In this document: positions 26,847 to 36,034 of the stretch, one piece after another
Layout of the letters: each line of letters starts with the position of its first letter
Position numbering within the stretch: position 1 is the first letter of the stretch
Source of the DNA: Hydrogenispora ethanolica
GTDB lineage: Bacteria; Bacillota; UBA4882; UBA8346
Assembly (NCBI RefSeq): GCF_004340685.1
Contig: NZ_SLUN01000005.1
Location: 171,279 to 235,278 of the forward strand
DNA length: 64,000 nucleotides
Reading direction: 5' to 3'
Program-made: the position numbers and the translations under genes
The notes under the pieces: model-generated
Seen by the model: the letters and a program-made list of their open reading frames with translations, nothing else
What the model was told of the DNA's origin: nothing
The model's database searches: none

Positions 26847-27566
26847 TTGAGAAGGATGAACTTCCGCCGGGGTTGGCTGAATCTTTTGGTCTCCGTCCAA
26901 AAATGGCTGATGCAGATCCGCCGGAAAGGGCGGGCCCTTTTGCGGAGCGCCCGGCCGTTTCTGGCGCCGCGTTTCTGGATCATTTATCTCTGCGCTTTCG
27001 CGGCCGGCTTTTATCTCTGGGGTCCGGTCCAAGGCCTGCGGAAGATCCAAACCTGGCGGGCGAATATGGCCCAGTCGGCGGATCGGTCGTCCGTTGATAC
27101 GCTCCAAAAAGAAGTCGAGCGGCTGAAGAAAGAACTCAAGCTGCAGCAGCGGCCCCAGACGGGAGCGCGTTTCCAGCCTGAGAACTTCAGCCGGCCGGCA
27201 CTCGGACAAGTAATTCAGGGCTTTGACTGGGTCTCCGCCGATCATGCCTGGCGGCTGCACTCCGGCGTCGACCTGGCGGTTCCGGAGGGGACCAGCGTGA
27301 TGGCTGCGGCCGAAGGAACGGTGGCCGCGGTGACCAAGACCGCCGGCGGAACTTATTCGGTGACGCTCAGCCACGGCAATGATTGGGAGAGCGTCTATTC
27401 CGGCCTCGGCAGCGCCCTGGTGCATGAAGGGGAGAAAGTCATCAAGGGCGTGGTGCTCGGAACCAGCGGAAGGTCGGGGTGTTACAGCGAACAACCTTCT
27501 TTCCATTTCGGGCTCTATCATGAGAAGCAACCGGTGGACCCCGCCAAGATCATCGGCGGGCTGTGA
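26847..27566 (+). CDS. spoIIQ: SpoIIQ-like membrane-anchored M23/LytM-domain protein
   Basis: A 239-residue protein with a short basic N-terminus, one membrane segment (FWIIYLCAFAAGFYLW), a coiled stretch (TLQKEVERLKKELKL) and a C-terminal LytM domain. The first motif H-S-G-V-D keeps H-x3-D. The second, normally H-x-H, reads S-F-H-F, so one zinc ligand is Ser and the enzyme is probably inactive. SpoIIQ pairs with SpoIIIAH to form the channel between mother cell and forespore, and a degenerate LytM site is known in Bacillus. GAGGTG precedes closely spaced GTG/TTG starts (26844/26847). Confidence 0.8.
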   Translation: MRRMNFRRGWLNLLVSVQKWLMQIRRKGRALLRSARPFLAPRFWIIYLCAFAAGFYLWGPVQGLRKIQTWRANMAQSADRSSVDTLQKEVERLKKELKLQQRPQTGARFQPENFSRPALGQVIQGFDWVSADHAWRLHSGVDLAVPEGTSVMAAAEGTVAAVTKTAGGTYSVTLSHGNDWESVYSGLGSALVHEGEKVIKGVVLGTSGRSGCYSEQPSFHFGLYHEKQPVDPAKIIGGL

Positions 27567-27696
27567 GGTCCGGCTTCTGAAACAATGTAGCGCGGAGCCC
27601 CTCGGCCTGCGCCGGAAACCTGCTCTATAGCAGCGCGGACGGTGGAAGCCCTTTTCCAAATGCAGCCTATTTTGGGGTCGGAAACACCGGAATGTC

Positions 27697-27727
27697 TTCA
27701 TAATCCCCCTGCCCAAGCCATATACAT
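27697..27727 (+). promoter_or_regulatory. Possible sigma-E-type promoter of spoIIID
   Basis: TTCATAAT (27697-27704) and CATATACAT (27719-27727) are 14 bp apart and resemble the sigma-E -35 and -10 elements of Bacillus. spoIIID is sigma-E dependent there. Consensus match is only approximate. Confidence 0.35.
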
Positions 27728-27757
27728 GTAGTAAAAAATATGGAGGGTGGGGGGGTC

Positions 27758-28048
27758 GTGAAGGATTACATTGAAAAACGCGTGCTGGATCTGAGCAACT
27801 ATATCGCCGACAAAAGAGCCACCGTCAGACAGACCGCCAAATTCTTCGGCGTCAGTAAAAGCACGGTTCATAAAGACGTCACCGAAAGATTGCCCGGAAT
27901 CAACCGGGGCCTGGCCCGGGAAGTCAAACGCGTCCTGGAAGTGAACAAGGCAGAACGGCATATCCGGGGCGGCGAAGCGACACGCAAGAAATACCAAAAA
28001 CAACCCGAATCCCCGATGAAAAAAGGAGGATATTCCAAAAAAACGTAG
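27758..28048 (+). CDS. spoIIID: Sporulation transcriptional regulator SpoIIID
   Basis: A 96-residue DNA-binding protein closely matching SpoIIID. Residues ~1-45 include TVRQTAKFFGVSKSTVHKDVTERLP, the helix-turn-helix, and the basic tail has the diagnostic HIRGGEATRKKYQ. It controls mother-cell genes after engulfment. The GTG at 27758 is preferred: GGAGGGTGG lies upstream and the resulting N-terminus (VKDYIEKR) matches the family; an ATG at 27740 overlaps the ribosome site. It sits between spoIIQ-like and mbl genes as in Bacillus. Confidence 0.93.
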   Translation: MKDYIEKRVLDLSNYIADKRATVRQTAKFFGVSKSTVHKDVTERLPGINRGLAREVKRVLEVNKAERHIRGGEATRKKYQKQPESPMKKGGYSKKT

Positions 28049-28213
28049 AAAAAAATTTTTATAAACATTTTTGGGAATTTTGTCCATCGATATTCGATTC
28101 TCCGAAGTAGAATTGGATGAGCGTTCCGATGCAAAAAAGCTTATGGGAAATGAATTTCTGGGTTATATGTCGCTGCTGGCAATGATTGCGACATATACTG
28201 GGAGGGCAGCGGA

Positions 28214-29248
28214 TTGAACTGGCGAAATTTTGTCACGGATATCGGAATCGATCTAGGCACCGCAAGCGTGCTGGTCTATGTCAAGAAACGCGGGATCGTC
28301 ATCCGTGAACCCTCAGTGGTTGCCTTACAGAAGGATTCCAATAAGATCTTGGCGGTGGGGGAAGAGGCGCGGCAGATGATCGGCCGGACCCCCGGCAATA
28401 TTGTCGCCATCCGTCCGTTGAAGGACGGGGTGATCGCCGATTATGACGTCACCGAGACGATGCTGAAATACTTCATTGAACGCGTCTCTCCCAAGCCACG
28501 GTTGTTCCGCCCGCAAGTCGTCGTCTGCGTGCCCTCCGGAGTGACCAGCGTTGAGAAACGGGCTGTGTTGGAAGCGGCGGTCCAGGCCGGGGCCAAGAAA
28601 ACGATCCTGATCGAGGAACCGATGGCCGCGGCGATCGGAGCCGGATTGAATATCACCGAAGCCAGCGGCAATATGGTGGTGGATATCGGTGGGGGCACCA
28701 CCGATATCGCCATCATCTCCCTGGGCGGCATCGTGGTCAGCGAATCGCTCCGAATCGGCGGGGACAAGTTTGACGAAGCGATCATCCGTTACATCAAAAA
28801 GATGTATAACATGATGATCGGCGAACGCACCGCCGAGGAGATCAAGATCGAGATCGGCTCGGCTTACCCGGAAGGGGAAGGCAAAGCCATGGAGATCAGA
28901 GGCCGCGATCTGGTGACCGGGCTGCCGCGAACGATCAAGTTTACGTCCACCGATTCGTTCCAGGCCCTGTCGGAGCCGATCACCGCCATTGTCGACGGCA
29001 TCAAGTCGGTGCTGGAGCGGACCCCGCCCGAACTGGCCTCGGATATTGTGGATAAGGGAATTGTCATGACCGGGGGCGGCTCCCTGCTGCATGGCTTCAC
29101 GCGCTTGTTGGCCGAAGAGACCGGCATCCCGATCCATCTGGCCGAAGATCCGCTTTCCTGCGTGGCGCTGGGAACCGGCAAGATTTTAGAAAACGAGAGT
29201 TTCGAGGCGATCAAGAACAATCTGATTGTGGGGAGCCGTTCGATGTAG
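28214..29248 (+). CDS. mbl: MreB-like actin homologue Mbl
   Basis: A 344-residue bacterial actin. Motifs include [15 protein letters not shown] (phosphate 1), [12 protein letters not shown] (phosphate 2), [10 protein letters not shown] (adenosine) and the hydrophobic LKYFIERV region. MreB/Mbl filaments organise the rod-shape elongation machinery at the membrane. Its position next to spoIIID supports the name Mbl over MreB. The TTG start follows GGGAGGG. A terminator lies 31 bp downstream. Confidence 0.9.
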   Translation: MNWRNFVTDIGIDLGTASVLVYVKKRGIVIREPSVVALQKDSNKILAVGEEARQMIGRTPGNIVAIRPLKDGVIADYDVTETMLKYFIERVSPKPRLFRPQVVVCVPSGVTSVEKRAVLEAAVQAGAKKTILIEEPMAAAIGAGLNITEASGNMVVDIGGGTTDIAIISLGGIVVSESLRIGGDKFDEAIIRYIKKMYNMMIGERTAEEIKIEIGSAYPEGEGKAMEIRGRDLVTGLPRTIKFTSTDSFQALSEPITAIVDGIKSVLERTPPELASDIVDKGIVMTGGGSLLHGFTRLLAEETGIPIHLAEDPLSCVALGTGKILENESFEAIKNNLIVGSRSM

Positions 29249-29279
29249 CCCCGCAAAGTTGATTCATCGTCGCAACCGG

Positions 29280-29305
29280 ATCCGGTCATCATGCCGGATT
29301 TTTTA
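29280..29305 (+). terminator. Intrinsic terminator after mbl
   Basis: ATCCGG and CCGGAT flank an 8-nt loop and are followed by a T-run. Confidence 0.8.
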
Positions 29306-29343
29306 TTTGTAGCGGTATTCCGGGCTGCCGGAAGGTGAGCGGT

Positions 29344-29464
29344 TCGCGACCGCGTGGATGGGGTAAGCTATGGATCGTGAACCGGGGAGTTCACGGATCA
29401 CCCGGAGCCGAGCAGCTCGGAGTCGAATTGATGCTATGAATAGCTTGTGCGCATCACTGCGCAT
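29344..29464 (+). other. Unassigned multi-hairpin region upstream of ktrB
   Basis: Closing arms AAGCTAT (29365-29371) and ATAGCTT (29440-29446) enclose two hairpins: CGTGAAC/GTTCACG (29376-29395) and CCGAG/CTCGG (29408-29420). An outer CGGT/ACCG hairpin precedes them, and TGCGCA-TCAC-TGCGCA follows. I could not match it to the c-di-AMP (ydaO) riboswitch, which would be expected for a Ktr gene: the conserved late segment of that class is absent. It lies upstream of the ktrB promoter, so it would have to belong to another transcript or act as DNA. Confidence 0.4.
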
Positions 29465-29545
29465 CTGGCCATGATAATGCCGGAGAATTTCAAAAAAACG
29501 AGCTTATACAGTTGTTTTCGTAAATAAATCCTTAATTTCGCCAAA

Positions 29546-29574
29546 TTGACACTTTGGAACGGTTCGATTATAAT
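29546..29574 (+). promoter_or_regulatory. Perfect-consensus promoter of ktrB
   Basis: TTGACA (29546-29551), a 17-bp spacer and TATAAT (29569-29574): a perfect sigma-70/sigma-A match. A TTG-initiated frame beginning at 29546 would be inside this promoter, which supports the later start for ktrB. Confidence 0.85.
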
Positions 29575-29608
29575 CGTTTTATTATGGGGGTTGGGAGGAA
29601 AACCAACT

Positions 29609-30961
29609 TTGAAAAAGGATTTTGCCGGGTTAACCCCCGCGCGGATACTGGTCGGCGGTTTTGCGGTGGTCATTTTACTCGGCGCTTTCTTGCTAACGCT
29701 GCCTGCTGCATCCAAGAGCGGGCAGTCCTTACGTTTTTTGGACGCTTTATTCACCGCCACCTCGGCGGTTTGCGTTACGGGGCTGGTGGTCGTCGATACG
29801 GGCAGCCATTTCACGGCATTCGGCCAATTCGTGGTCATTGCCTTGATCCAGATCGGCGGGCTGGGAATCATGACCTTCTCCACTTTGCTGGCCATGGCCC
29901 TGGGAAAGAAGATCGGCCTCAAAGAACGGATTCTGATCCAGGAGCAGATGAACCAGTCCAACTTATCCGGCCTGGTCCGGTTGATCCGGAACCTGGTGCT
30001 GGTGACGCTGGCTTTTGAAGGAATCGGCGGCCTCGTCCTCAGTCTGCGGTTTATGGCCGATTTTTCGCCGGCCCGGGCCATCGCGTTCGGATTCTTCCAC
30101 TCGGTTTCGGCTTTTTGTAACGCCGGATTCGATCTGTTCGGACAGGTTTACGGTCCTTTTACCAGCATTACGCATTATGTGGATGATTGGGTGGTCACCC
30201 TGACCATCGGCGCGTTGATCGTCTTTGGGGGATTGGGATTTCCGGTCATCGTCGAGTTGTTGAAGTTCCCCCGGTCCAAGCGGCTTTCCTTGCATGCCAA
30301 GTTGGTGCTGTTCATCACGGCGATCCTAATCGGCGGAGGGGCGCTGTTGATCTTTTTGATCGAATGGAACAATCCCAAAACCATCGGCGCGCTCGGGCCG
30401 GCCGGCAAGTTCCTCAGCGCCATGTTTCAATCGATCACTCCGCGCACGGCCGGCTATAATTCCTTGGATACCACCCAACTTCGGGCCGGAACCTGGTTTA
30501 TCATGATCGTCCTGATGTTCATCGGGGCCTCGCCCAGTTCCACCGGGGGTGGCGTCAAGACCACCACCTTCGGAATTCTGCTTTCGACGGTCGTCGCCAC
30601 CATCAAAGGCAAAGGGGACGCCGAGCTTTTTGAGCGGCGCATCTGCAAGGATCTGGTGTATAAGGCGATGACGGTGGTTACAATCTCCATGGCTTGGGTC
30701 GCGTTCGTTACGTTGCTGATGTCGCTGGTGGAACCGCATTTATTTATTAAGATACTATTCGAAGTGATGTCGGCGTTTGGCACGGTCGGCCTGACGACCG
30801 GGATCACCCCGGACCTGACCGACATCTCCCGGATTCTCATCATTATCACGATGTTTATCGGCCGGCTCGGCCCGCTGACGGTCGTGATCGCCCTGTCCCA
30901 GGGGGATCATCCCAACCGGCCCGGCGGCCGTTTTATCGAAGAACGGGTCATTATTGGATAA
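29609..30961 (+). CDS. ktrB: Potassium uptake protein KtrB/TrkH family
   Basis: A 450-residue K+ translocating membrane subunit. Four selectivity-filter P-loops are visible: TSAVCVTGL, SAFCNAGFD, TPRTAGYN and SAFGTVGLTTG. Eight membrane helices surround them. It imports K+ when gated by the KtrA ring encoded next. The TTG at 29609 follows GGAGG with suitable spacing and lies 35 bp after a perfect promoter. Confidence 0.9.
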   Translation: MKKDFAGLTPARILVGGFAVVILLGAFLLTLPAASKSGQSLRFLDALFTATSAVCVTGLVVVDTGSHFTAFGQFVVIALIQIGGLGIMTFSTLLAMALGKKIGLKERILIQEQMNQSNLSGLVRLIRNLVLVTLAFEGIGGLVLSLRFMADFSPARAIAFGFFHSVSAFCNAGFDLFGQVYGPFTSITHYVDDWVVTLTIGALIVFGGLGFPVIVELLKFPRSKRLSLHAKLVLFITAILIGGGALLIFLIEWNNPKTIGALGPAGKFLSAMFQSITPRTAGYNSLDTTQLRAGTWFIMIVLMFIGASPSSTGGGVKTTTFGILLSTVVATIKGKGDAELFERRICKDLVYKAMTVVTISMAWVAFVTLLMSLVEPHLFIKILFEVMSAFGTVGLTTGITPDLTDISRILIIITMFIGRLGPLTVVIALSQGDHPNRPGGRFIEERVIIG

Positions 30962-30976
30962 AAAGGAGCATTCAGA

Positions 30977-31657
30977 ATGATTAAGCAGTATGCTGTCATC
31001 GGGTTGGGGCGGTTTGGAACCAGCGTGGCGCGGACGTTGTTTCGTCTGGGCCAGGAGGTACTGGCGATCGACACCTCCGAAGAGCGGGTGAAGTATATCG
31101 CCGACGAGGTCACCCATTCGCTGGTGGCGGACACCACCGACGCCAATGTCCTGAAAAATATCGGCATCGCCAACTTCGACGTCGTGATCGTGGCCATCGG
31201 CGAAAATGTTCAGGCCAACATCATGACCACCCTGCTCCTGAAAGAGTTGGGCGTCAAATACGTACTGGTCAAGGCTTTGAATAAGATGCAGGGCCGGGTG
31301 CTGGAGAAGATCGGAGCGGACCGGGTCGTCTACCCCGAGCGGGACATGGGCAAGCGAGTGGCCCATAATCTAGTGGCGCCGAACATGGTCGATTATATTG
31401 AGCTGGCGCAAGGTTTCCGGATCAGTGAGTTTATGGCCTACAAGGATATGTTCGGCAAAAGCTTGCGTACGCTGAACCTGCGCTTCAAGTACAACCTGAA
31501 TGTGCTGTTGATCAAGCGGGCCGGGGGCGAATTGATCTCCTCGCCCGGACCGGACGATATTATCCAGATGGGCGACATGCTCGTGCTGGCCGGCGAAAAA
31601 GAAGCCCTGGACAACTTCGAGCGGCACCAGGATCAGCTCAAGAAACAGATTAAGTGA
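30977..31657 (+). CDS. ktrA: KtrA/TrkA-type K+ channel regulatory subunit
   Basis: A 226-residue RCK protein. The N-terminal Rossmann fold has YAVIGLGRFGTSVA (nucleotide-binding G-x-G-x-x-G) with IDTSEERV, and a C-terminal TrkA-C domain follows (~140-220). It forms an octameric ring under KtrB, binds ATP/ADP and possibly c-di-AMP through the C-domain. AAAGGAG lies just before the ATG, 15 bp after ktrB. Confidence 0.9.
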   Translation: MIKQYAVIGLGRFGTSVARTLFRLGQEVLAIDTSEERVKYIADEVTHSLVADTTDANVLKNIGIANFDVVIVAIGENVQANIMTTLLLKELGVKYVLVKALNKMQGRVLEKIGADRVVYPERDMGKRVAHNLVAPNMVDYIELAQGFRISEFMAYKDMFGKSLRTLNLRFKYNLNVLLIKRAGGELISSPGPDDIIQMGDMLVLAGEKEALDNFERHQDQLKKQIK

Positions 31658-31706
31658 GACAGCGCCGGCCGGATGGCCGGTTTTTACTTTTGGAGGAAAG
31701 CGAGGA

Positions 31707-32537
31707 ATGGCGATGGCGACGCAACGGCTGAGTCTGCCCCGGACCGCCACCCGGAAATTGCTCCGGGCGGTGTTGGAATTCGATCTGATCCGCCCCGGCG
31801 ACAAGGTGCTGGTCGGCCTCTCCGGCGGCAAGGACAGCGCGCTGATGCTCTATGCCCTGGCGGTCTTGCAACGGCAGCGGCTGATCCCCTTTTCCCTGGG
31901 GGCGCTCCATATCGATCTGGGTTTTGCCACACCGTCCGATCCGGCGCCGCTGGCCGAGTATTGTAACCGGCTGGAAGTTGCGTTTCATCTCATGAAGACG
32001 GAGATCGCCAGGTACGCCTTTGGGCCGGAGAATCCCGAAGGGCCCTGCGCCACCTGTTCCTTCCTGCGCCGCGGCGCGATGAACCGTTTCGCCGGGGAGC
32101 ACGGCTATAACGCGGTGGCTCTGGCCCACCATCACGATGACGCAGTGGAGACTTTCCTGATGAGTATCATTTATTCGGGCCAGATCAAGACCTTTCTGCC
32201 CCGGACCGATTTGGAACGTTCGGGGATCGCGGTCATCCGGCCGCTGGTCTATTTCCGGGAGGCGGAGATCCGCAAGCTGGTCGGGATGACCGGTTTTACG
32301 CCGATTCCCAGCCCCTGTCCGCAGGATGGACGGACCAAGCGGGCGGAGACGAAAGACTTGATTCGTAAATTATCCCGCACCGATAAGCGGATCTTCAACA
32401 ACCTGGCCGCCGCGATGCGCGAGGGAAGGCCCGGTGAGCTTTGGCCGGCGGAATTGAGTCAGGAAGAAAAGCAGCGCCGGATTCTGCTGGGCCGGCAATC
32501 CTCGCTGACGCCACTCGATAATACCCGGAAGGAATAG
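31707..32537 (+). CDS. ttcA: TtcA-like tRNA 2-thiocytidine biosynthesis protein
   Basis: A 276-residue PP-loop ATPase. SGGKDS (residues ~39-44) is the ATP pyrophosphatase loop, GPCATCSF gives two cysteines, and SPCPQDG gives a third, the iron-sulfur ligands typical of TtcA. The AHHHDDAVET motif is also conserved. TtcA thiolates cytidine 32 in tRNA; some Firmicutes relatives act on other tRNA positions. Two close ATGs (31707, 31713) are possible starts. It follows ktrA by 50 bp. Confidence 0.8.
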   Translation: MAMATQRLSLPRTATRKLLRAVLEFDLIRPGDKVLVGLSGGKDSALMLYALAVLQRQRLIPFSLGALHIDLGFATPSDPAPLAEYCNRLEVAFHLMKTEIARYAFGPENPEGPCATCSFLRRGAMNRFAGEHGYNAVALAHHHDDAVETFLMSIIYSGQIKTFLPRTDLERSGIAVIRPLVYFREAEIRKLVGMTGFTPIPSPCPQDGRTKRAETKDLIRKLSRTDKRIFNNLAAAMREGRPGELWPAELSQEEKQRRILLGRQSSLTPLDNTRKE

Positions 32538-32655
32538 CGCAAGAAAGTCCCCGGTCGCCTTATTAATTGTGGAAGAAACAGGAAGCAAACGGATCCATCG
32601 CCTAAGCAGATGTGGTATAATTAAATTCAATCATTCAAAGGATGGTCGATTGTCG

Positions 32656-33069
32656 ATGGTTTCGTTTCTGCCCCCATCCATTAGCGACGTTGCTGCGCGG
32701 TACGGGCTGCGGTTCCTGGTGTATTTCGGAAGCTATGGCACGGAATATTATCATCGGGAAAGTGATATCGATCTGGCTTTTTTGGCGGAGGCGGACTTGA
32801 GTCCGGAACAATGCTATCAACTCTTGGAAGAACTCATTTTGGTTCACCGTAAAAGCGAGATCGATCTAGTGGATCTCAAAACCGCCGATCCGGTACTCCG
32901 CAATGAGGTAGCCAGGGACGGCCGCGTCCTGTATGAGCAAGAGCCGGGTTTATTCGAGCGGTACGCGCTTTTTTATATTAAACGTTATTACGAACTACGA
33001 CCGATATTAGCCGAAGAGATGCGGCGGATCGGCCAACATATTCGAGAGGTGCTGGGGAATGAAGGATAA
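32656..33069 (+). CDS. MNT-type nucleotidyltransferase antitoxin
   Basis: A 137-residue minimal nucleotidyltransferase. The motif GSYGTEYYHRESDIDLAF contains G-S and D-x-D; a further acidic residue follows in SEIDLVDL. In MntA/HepT systems this enzyme AMPylates the HEPN toxin and so inactivates it. It ends 11 bp inside the HepT gene, in the usual antitoxin-first order. Start is ATG 32656 or TTG 32650. Confidence 0.85.
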   Translation: MVSFLPPSISDVAARYGLRFLVYFGSYGTEYYHRESDIDLAFLAEADLSPEQCYQLLEELILVHRKSEIDLVDLKTADPVLRNEVARDGRVLYEQEPGLFERYALFYIKRYYELRPILAEEMRRIGQHIREVLGNEG

Positions 33070-33484
33070 TATGGCCATCTGCAGCAAGCTGGAACGGCTG
33101 GCCGGTTATTATCAAGAGCTCAAACAGTTGACCGCCGGCGTTTCACTTGAAACCTATCTTCAGCAAACCTTGTTAAAACGGGCCGTTGAACGGGAGATTC
33201 AACTGATTGTCGAGTGTGCCACCGACGTGAATAATATGATCCTGAAAAAATTAGGGAAAGGGCCGGCCAAGGACTATTTCAATACATTTTTGGAACTGGC
33301 GGAGGCGGGCGTCCTGGCCATGGAGTTTGCCTTACAGATCGCTCCGTCGACCGGGTTGCGCAACATCCTGGTCCACGAATATCAAACCATTGACGACACC
33401 CTTGTGTATCAATCGATCGGCAAGGTGTTGCGGTATTATCAGCAGTATCTTGAAACGGTCGCTAAATATCTGGGGTGCTGGTAG
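33059..33484 (+). CDS. HepT-like HEPN ribonuclease toxin
   Basis: A 141-residue all-helical HEPN (DUF86) protein. The catalytic R-x4-H is present in RNILVHEYQ, followed by the tyrosine that is the AMPylation target in HepT. It overlaps the MNT gene and forms with it a type VII toxin-antitoxin module. It is probably an RNase kept in check by AMPylation. Confidence 0.88.
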   Translation: MKDNMAICSKLERLAGYYQELKQLTAGVSLETYLQQTLLKRAVEREIQLIVECATDVNNMILKKLGKGPAKDYFNTFLELAEAGVLAMEFALQIAPSTGLRNILVHEYQTIDDTLVYQSIGKVLRYYQQYLETVAKYLGCW

Positions 33485-33528
33485 GCTGAGGAATTGAAAC
33501 GATCGGATTCATTCCCGCTGTCCGAGGA

Positions 33529-33557
33529 TTGACCGGGACTCCACCGGGTGATATAAT
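33529..33557 (+). promoter_or_regulatory. Promoter of the T-box leader
   Basis: TTGACC, 17-bp spacer, TATAAT about 60 bp before the T-box stem I. Confidence 0.7.
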
Positions 33558-33611
33558 AAAAACAATTTTATATGTCCGTCATATGATGATGACAATATAA
33601 AGCCATAACAA

Positions 33612-33890
33612 CGTTGAAGAGGAAGAGTACGGCGTGGAGCGTAATGCAGCGAGCCCCGGCTGGTGGGAAGGGGCTTACCGAAACGGCCCGAAGTTCGCCT
33701 CGGAGTTGCCCGCTGAACCCGTCGGACCCGGCGGTGGTAGGCGAGGCCGGAGACTCCCGCCGTTAACCGGGGGCGGCCCTAACCATGGCGAAGTAGGTTG
33801 CGGCCGGAGAGCGGATCCCGTTCCGGGATCAATTTGAGTGGTACCGCGAAAGTAGCCTTTCGTCTCAGCGAGACGAAAGGCTTTTTTATT
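33612..33890 (+). ncRNA. T-box riboswitch leader, apparent UUC (Phe) specifier
   Basis: A complete T-box leader. Stem I begins with GAAGAGGAAGAGTA; AGTA at 33626-33629 faces GAA at 33690-33692 in the specifier loop. Pairing GAGG with CCTC leaves GTTCG between GAA and the lower helix, so the specifier reads TTC at 33694-33696, a Phe codon. The antiterminator carries the T-box AATTTGAGTGGTACCGCG (33831-33848); its TGGT matches an ACCA tRNA end. The terminator is AGCCTTTCGTCTC / GAGACGAAAGGCT plus six T (33854-33887). Uncharged tRNA-Phe would switch on the PaaK gene. Confidence 0.9.
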
Positions 33891-34001
33891 GGTTTTGGTA
33901 CGTGATTCATTTTTGGGGGTGGTTGCCTTCTTTGACATCAAAACCAGTGGTCGCCAGTTCGGTTGCGAATACGTGATTAGTGGAAAGAGGAGGAGAATAT
34001 T

Positions 34002-35315
34002 TTGTGGAATCCAGAGATTGAGACCATGCCCCGTCATGAATTGGAGAAACTTCAGGTGGAGCGGTTGCGCCGCACCGTTGAGCGTGTTTATCAGCATGTG
34101 CCTTTTTACCGTCAGAAGCTCGACGAGGCTGGGATAGGGCCGGCTGAGATCCGGAGCGTCGCGGATCTGGCCCGGCTGCCATTCACCAACAAGCAGGACC
34201 TGCGGGACAATTATCCCTTCGGCCTGTTCGCCGTCCCCAAGGATGAGATCGTACGGGTGCACGCTTCGTCGGGCACGACCGGCAAGATGACCGTGGTCGG
34301 CTATACCAAGAGCGACGTCAATACCTGGGCGGAAGTGATGGCCCGGACCATGGCCTGCGGCGGGGTGACCAACAAGGACACCGTCCAGGTGGCTTACGGC
34401 TACGGACTCTTCACCGGCGGGCTGGGGGCGCATTACGGCGCGGAAAAGATCGGCGCCGCGGTCATCCCCATCTCCGGCGGCAATACCAAACGCCAGTTGC
34501 AGATCATGGCCGACTTCGGCACCACCGCCGTGGCCTGTACCCCGTCTTACAGCCTCTTCATGGCGGAGACCGCCGCCGAGGAAGGAATCGACCTGCACCA
34601 ATTGCCGGTACGAGTGGGGTTCTTCGGGGCCGAGCCCTGGTCCAACGCCATGCGCAGAGAGATCGAGGAGAAATGGGGCATCAAGGCCATCGACATCTAC
34701 GGCCTGAGCGAAGTGATGGGCCCGGGTGTGGCCAGCGAGTGCATGGTCCAGGACGGGCTGCACGTCTGGGAGGATCATTTCATGGTCGAAGTGATTGACC
34801 CGGCCACGGGCGAGGTCCTGCCCTATGGCGAAAAAGGCGAGCTGGTCTTCACCTGCATCACCAAGGAAGCCTTGCCGCTCATCCGCTACCGGACCCGGGA
34901 TATCAGCATTCTCTCCAACGGCACCTGCGCCTGCGGCCGGACCCATCTGCGGATGCACCGGGTGATGGGACGGACCGACGATATGCTGATCATCCGGGGC
35001 GTCAATGTCTTCCCGTCCCAGATCGAAAGCGTATTGCTGGAGATCGGCGAGACCGAACCCCATTACCAGCTGATCGTCGACCGCGAGGGCAATCTGGATG
35101 ATCTGGAGATCTGGGTGGAAATCTCGGAACGGCTCTTCTCCGACGAAGTGCGCAAGCTGGAGCAGATCGAGGGCAGGATCCGGCGGGAGATTCAAAGCAC
35201 GCTCGGGATCTCGGCCCGGGTGAAACTGGTCGAGCCCAAGACCATCGCCCGCAGCGAAGGGAAGGCGAAACGGGTGATCGACTGGCGCGACGTCTACTCG
35301 GACGGGAACCGCTAG
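34002..35315 (+). CDS. paaK: Phenylacetate-CoA ligase
   Basis: A 437-residue adenylate-forming enzyme of the PaaK type. Motifs: [16 protein letters not shown] (P-loop), [11 protein letters not shown], and the C-terminal [20 protein letters not shown]. It makes phenylacetyl-CoA (or an indolyl/aryl analogue) from the acid, ATP and CoA. The TTG start has AGGAGG 8 nt upstream. The T-box leader and following ACT gene tie it to aromatic amino acid metabolism, where it usually partners an indolepyruvate ferredoxin oxidoreductase. Confidence 0.9.
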   Translation: MWNPEIETMPRHELEKLQVERLRRTVERVYQHVPFYRQKLDEAGIGPAEIRSVADLARLPFTNKQDLRDNYPFGLFAVPKDEIVRVHASSGTTGKMTVVGYTKSDVNTWAEVMARTMACGGVTNKDTVQVAYGYGLFTGGLGAHYGAEKIGAAVIPISGGNTKRQLQIMADFGTTAVACTPSYSLFMAETAAEEGIDLHQLPVRVGFFGAEPWSNAMRREIEEKWGIKAIDIYGLSEVMGPGVASECMVQDGLHVWEDHFMVEVIDPATGEVLPYGEKGELVFTCITKEALPLIRYRTRDISILSNGTCACGRTHLRMHRVMGRTDDMLIIRGVNVFPSQIESVLLEIGETEPHYQLIVDREGNLDDLEIWVEISERLFSDEVRKLEQIEGRIRREIQSTLGISARVKLVEPKTIARSEGKAKRVIDWRDVYSDGNR

Positions 35316-35482
35316 TCCCCACGCTCCGGCGACGCATAACCGGCGGACCCGCGGCATATGTAAGAGGGCGGGAAGGGCGCGCAAATATTCCGGGGCCGAA
35401 ACGCCAAAGGCTAAAGGAATTCCGGCGTCGGCCGCGAATATCTCTCATACGAGGGACCTTAGTAGCGGAAAGGAGAATGAGC

Positions 35483-35914
35483 ATGAAAGTCAAGCAGATT
35501 TCGATCTTTCTCGAAAATCAGTCGGGACGCCTCGCCCGGGTCACCAAAACTTTGGGCGATCATCATATCAACATTCGGGCCTTGTCGATCGCGGATACGA
35601 CGGACTTTGGGATCCTCCGGTTGATCGTCAGCGACCCCGAGAAAGCCTGGGGGGTCTTGAAGGAGCAAGGATACACTGTCAGCGCGACGGAGATCATCGC
35701 CGTCCAGGTTCCCGACCATCCCGGCGGCCTGGCCGAGATCCTGCAGGTCCTGGACGATTGCGGAATCAATATCGAGTATATGTACGCGTTTGTGGGACGG
35801 TCCGGCAATGACGCGGTGGTGGTCTTCCGGGTCGAGAATATCGACCGGGCGATCGAACTGTTGCAACAGAAAGACGTCAAACTGTTATGCGGCAAGGAAG
35901 TATATAACGTGTGA
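35483..35914 (+). CDS. Tandem ACT-domain protein
   Basis: A 143-residue protein with two ACT domains (residues ~1-65 and ~70-140): [30 protein letters not shown] and [32 protein letters not shown] domains bind amino acids. Such proteins are often found beside paaK, and the ligand here could be Phe. AAGGAG lies 7 nt before ATG 35483. Confidence 0.85.
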   Translation: MKVKQISIFLENQSGRLARVTKTLGDHHINIRALSIADTTDFGILRLIVSDPEKAWGVLKEQGYTVSATEIIAVQVPDHPGGLAEILQVLDDCGINIEYMYAFVGRSGNDAVVVFRVENIDRAIELLQQKDVKLLCGKEVYNV

Positions 35915-35958
35915 GCCGCACCGTCAGCGCCAGCGGCGCGGGTTGCGTGACAATTCAA

Positions 35959-35994
35959 AAGAGAGGCTGCTTCAAAGGCAACCTCTCTTTTTTC
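35959..35994. terminator. Bidirectional intrinsic terminator
   Basis: GAGAGGCTGC and GCAACCTCTC (one mismatch) with T-runs on both strands, between the convergent ACT and protease genes. Confidence 0.85.
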
Positions 35995-36034
35995 GTAATC
36001 CGGGCGAGCTCGGCGCCAGGCCATGGGGTCCGGC

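Noticed and set aside
29306..29545. c-di-AMP (ydaO) riboswitch before ktrB
   Set aside because: The conserved GGGGAA-type core and the late CAGCUAACCUCG segment are missing, and the folded region lies upstream of the promoter.
33634..33837. 67-codon frame within the T-box leader
   Set aside because: It falls inside a structured leader RNA and has no ribosome site.
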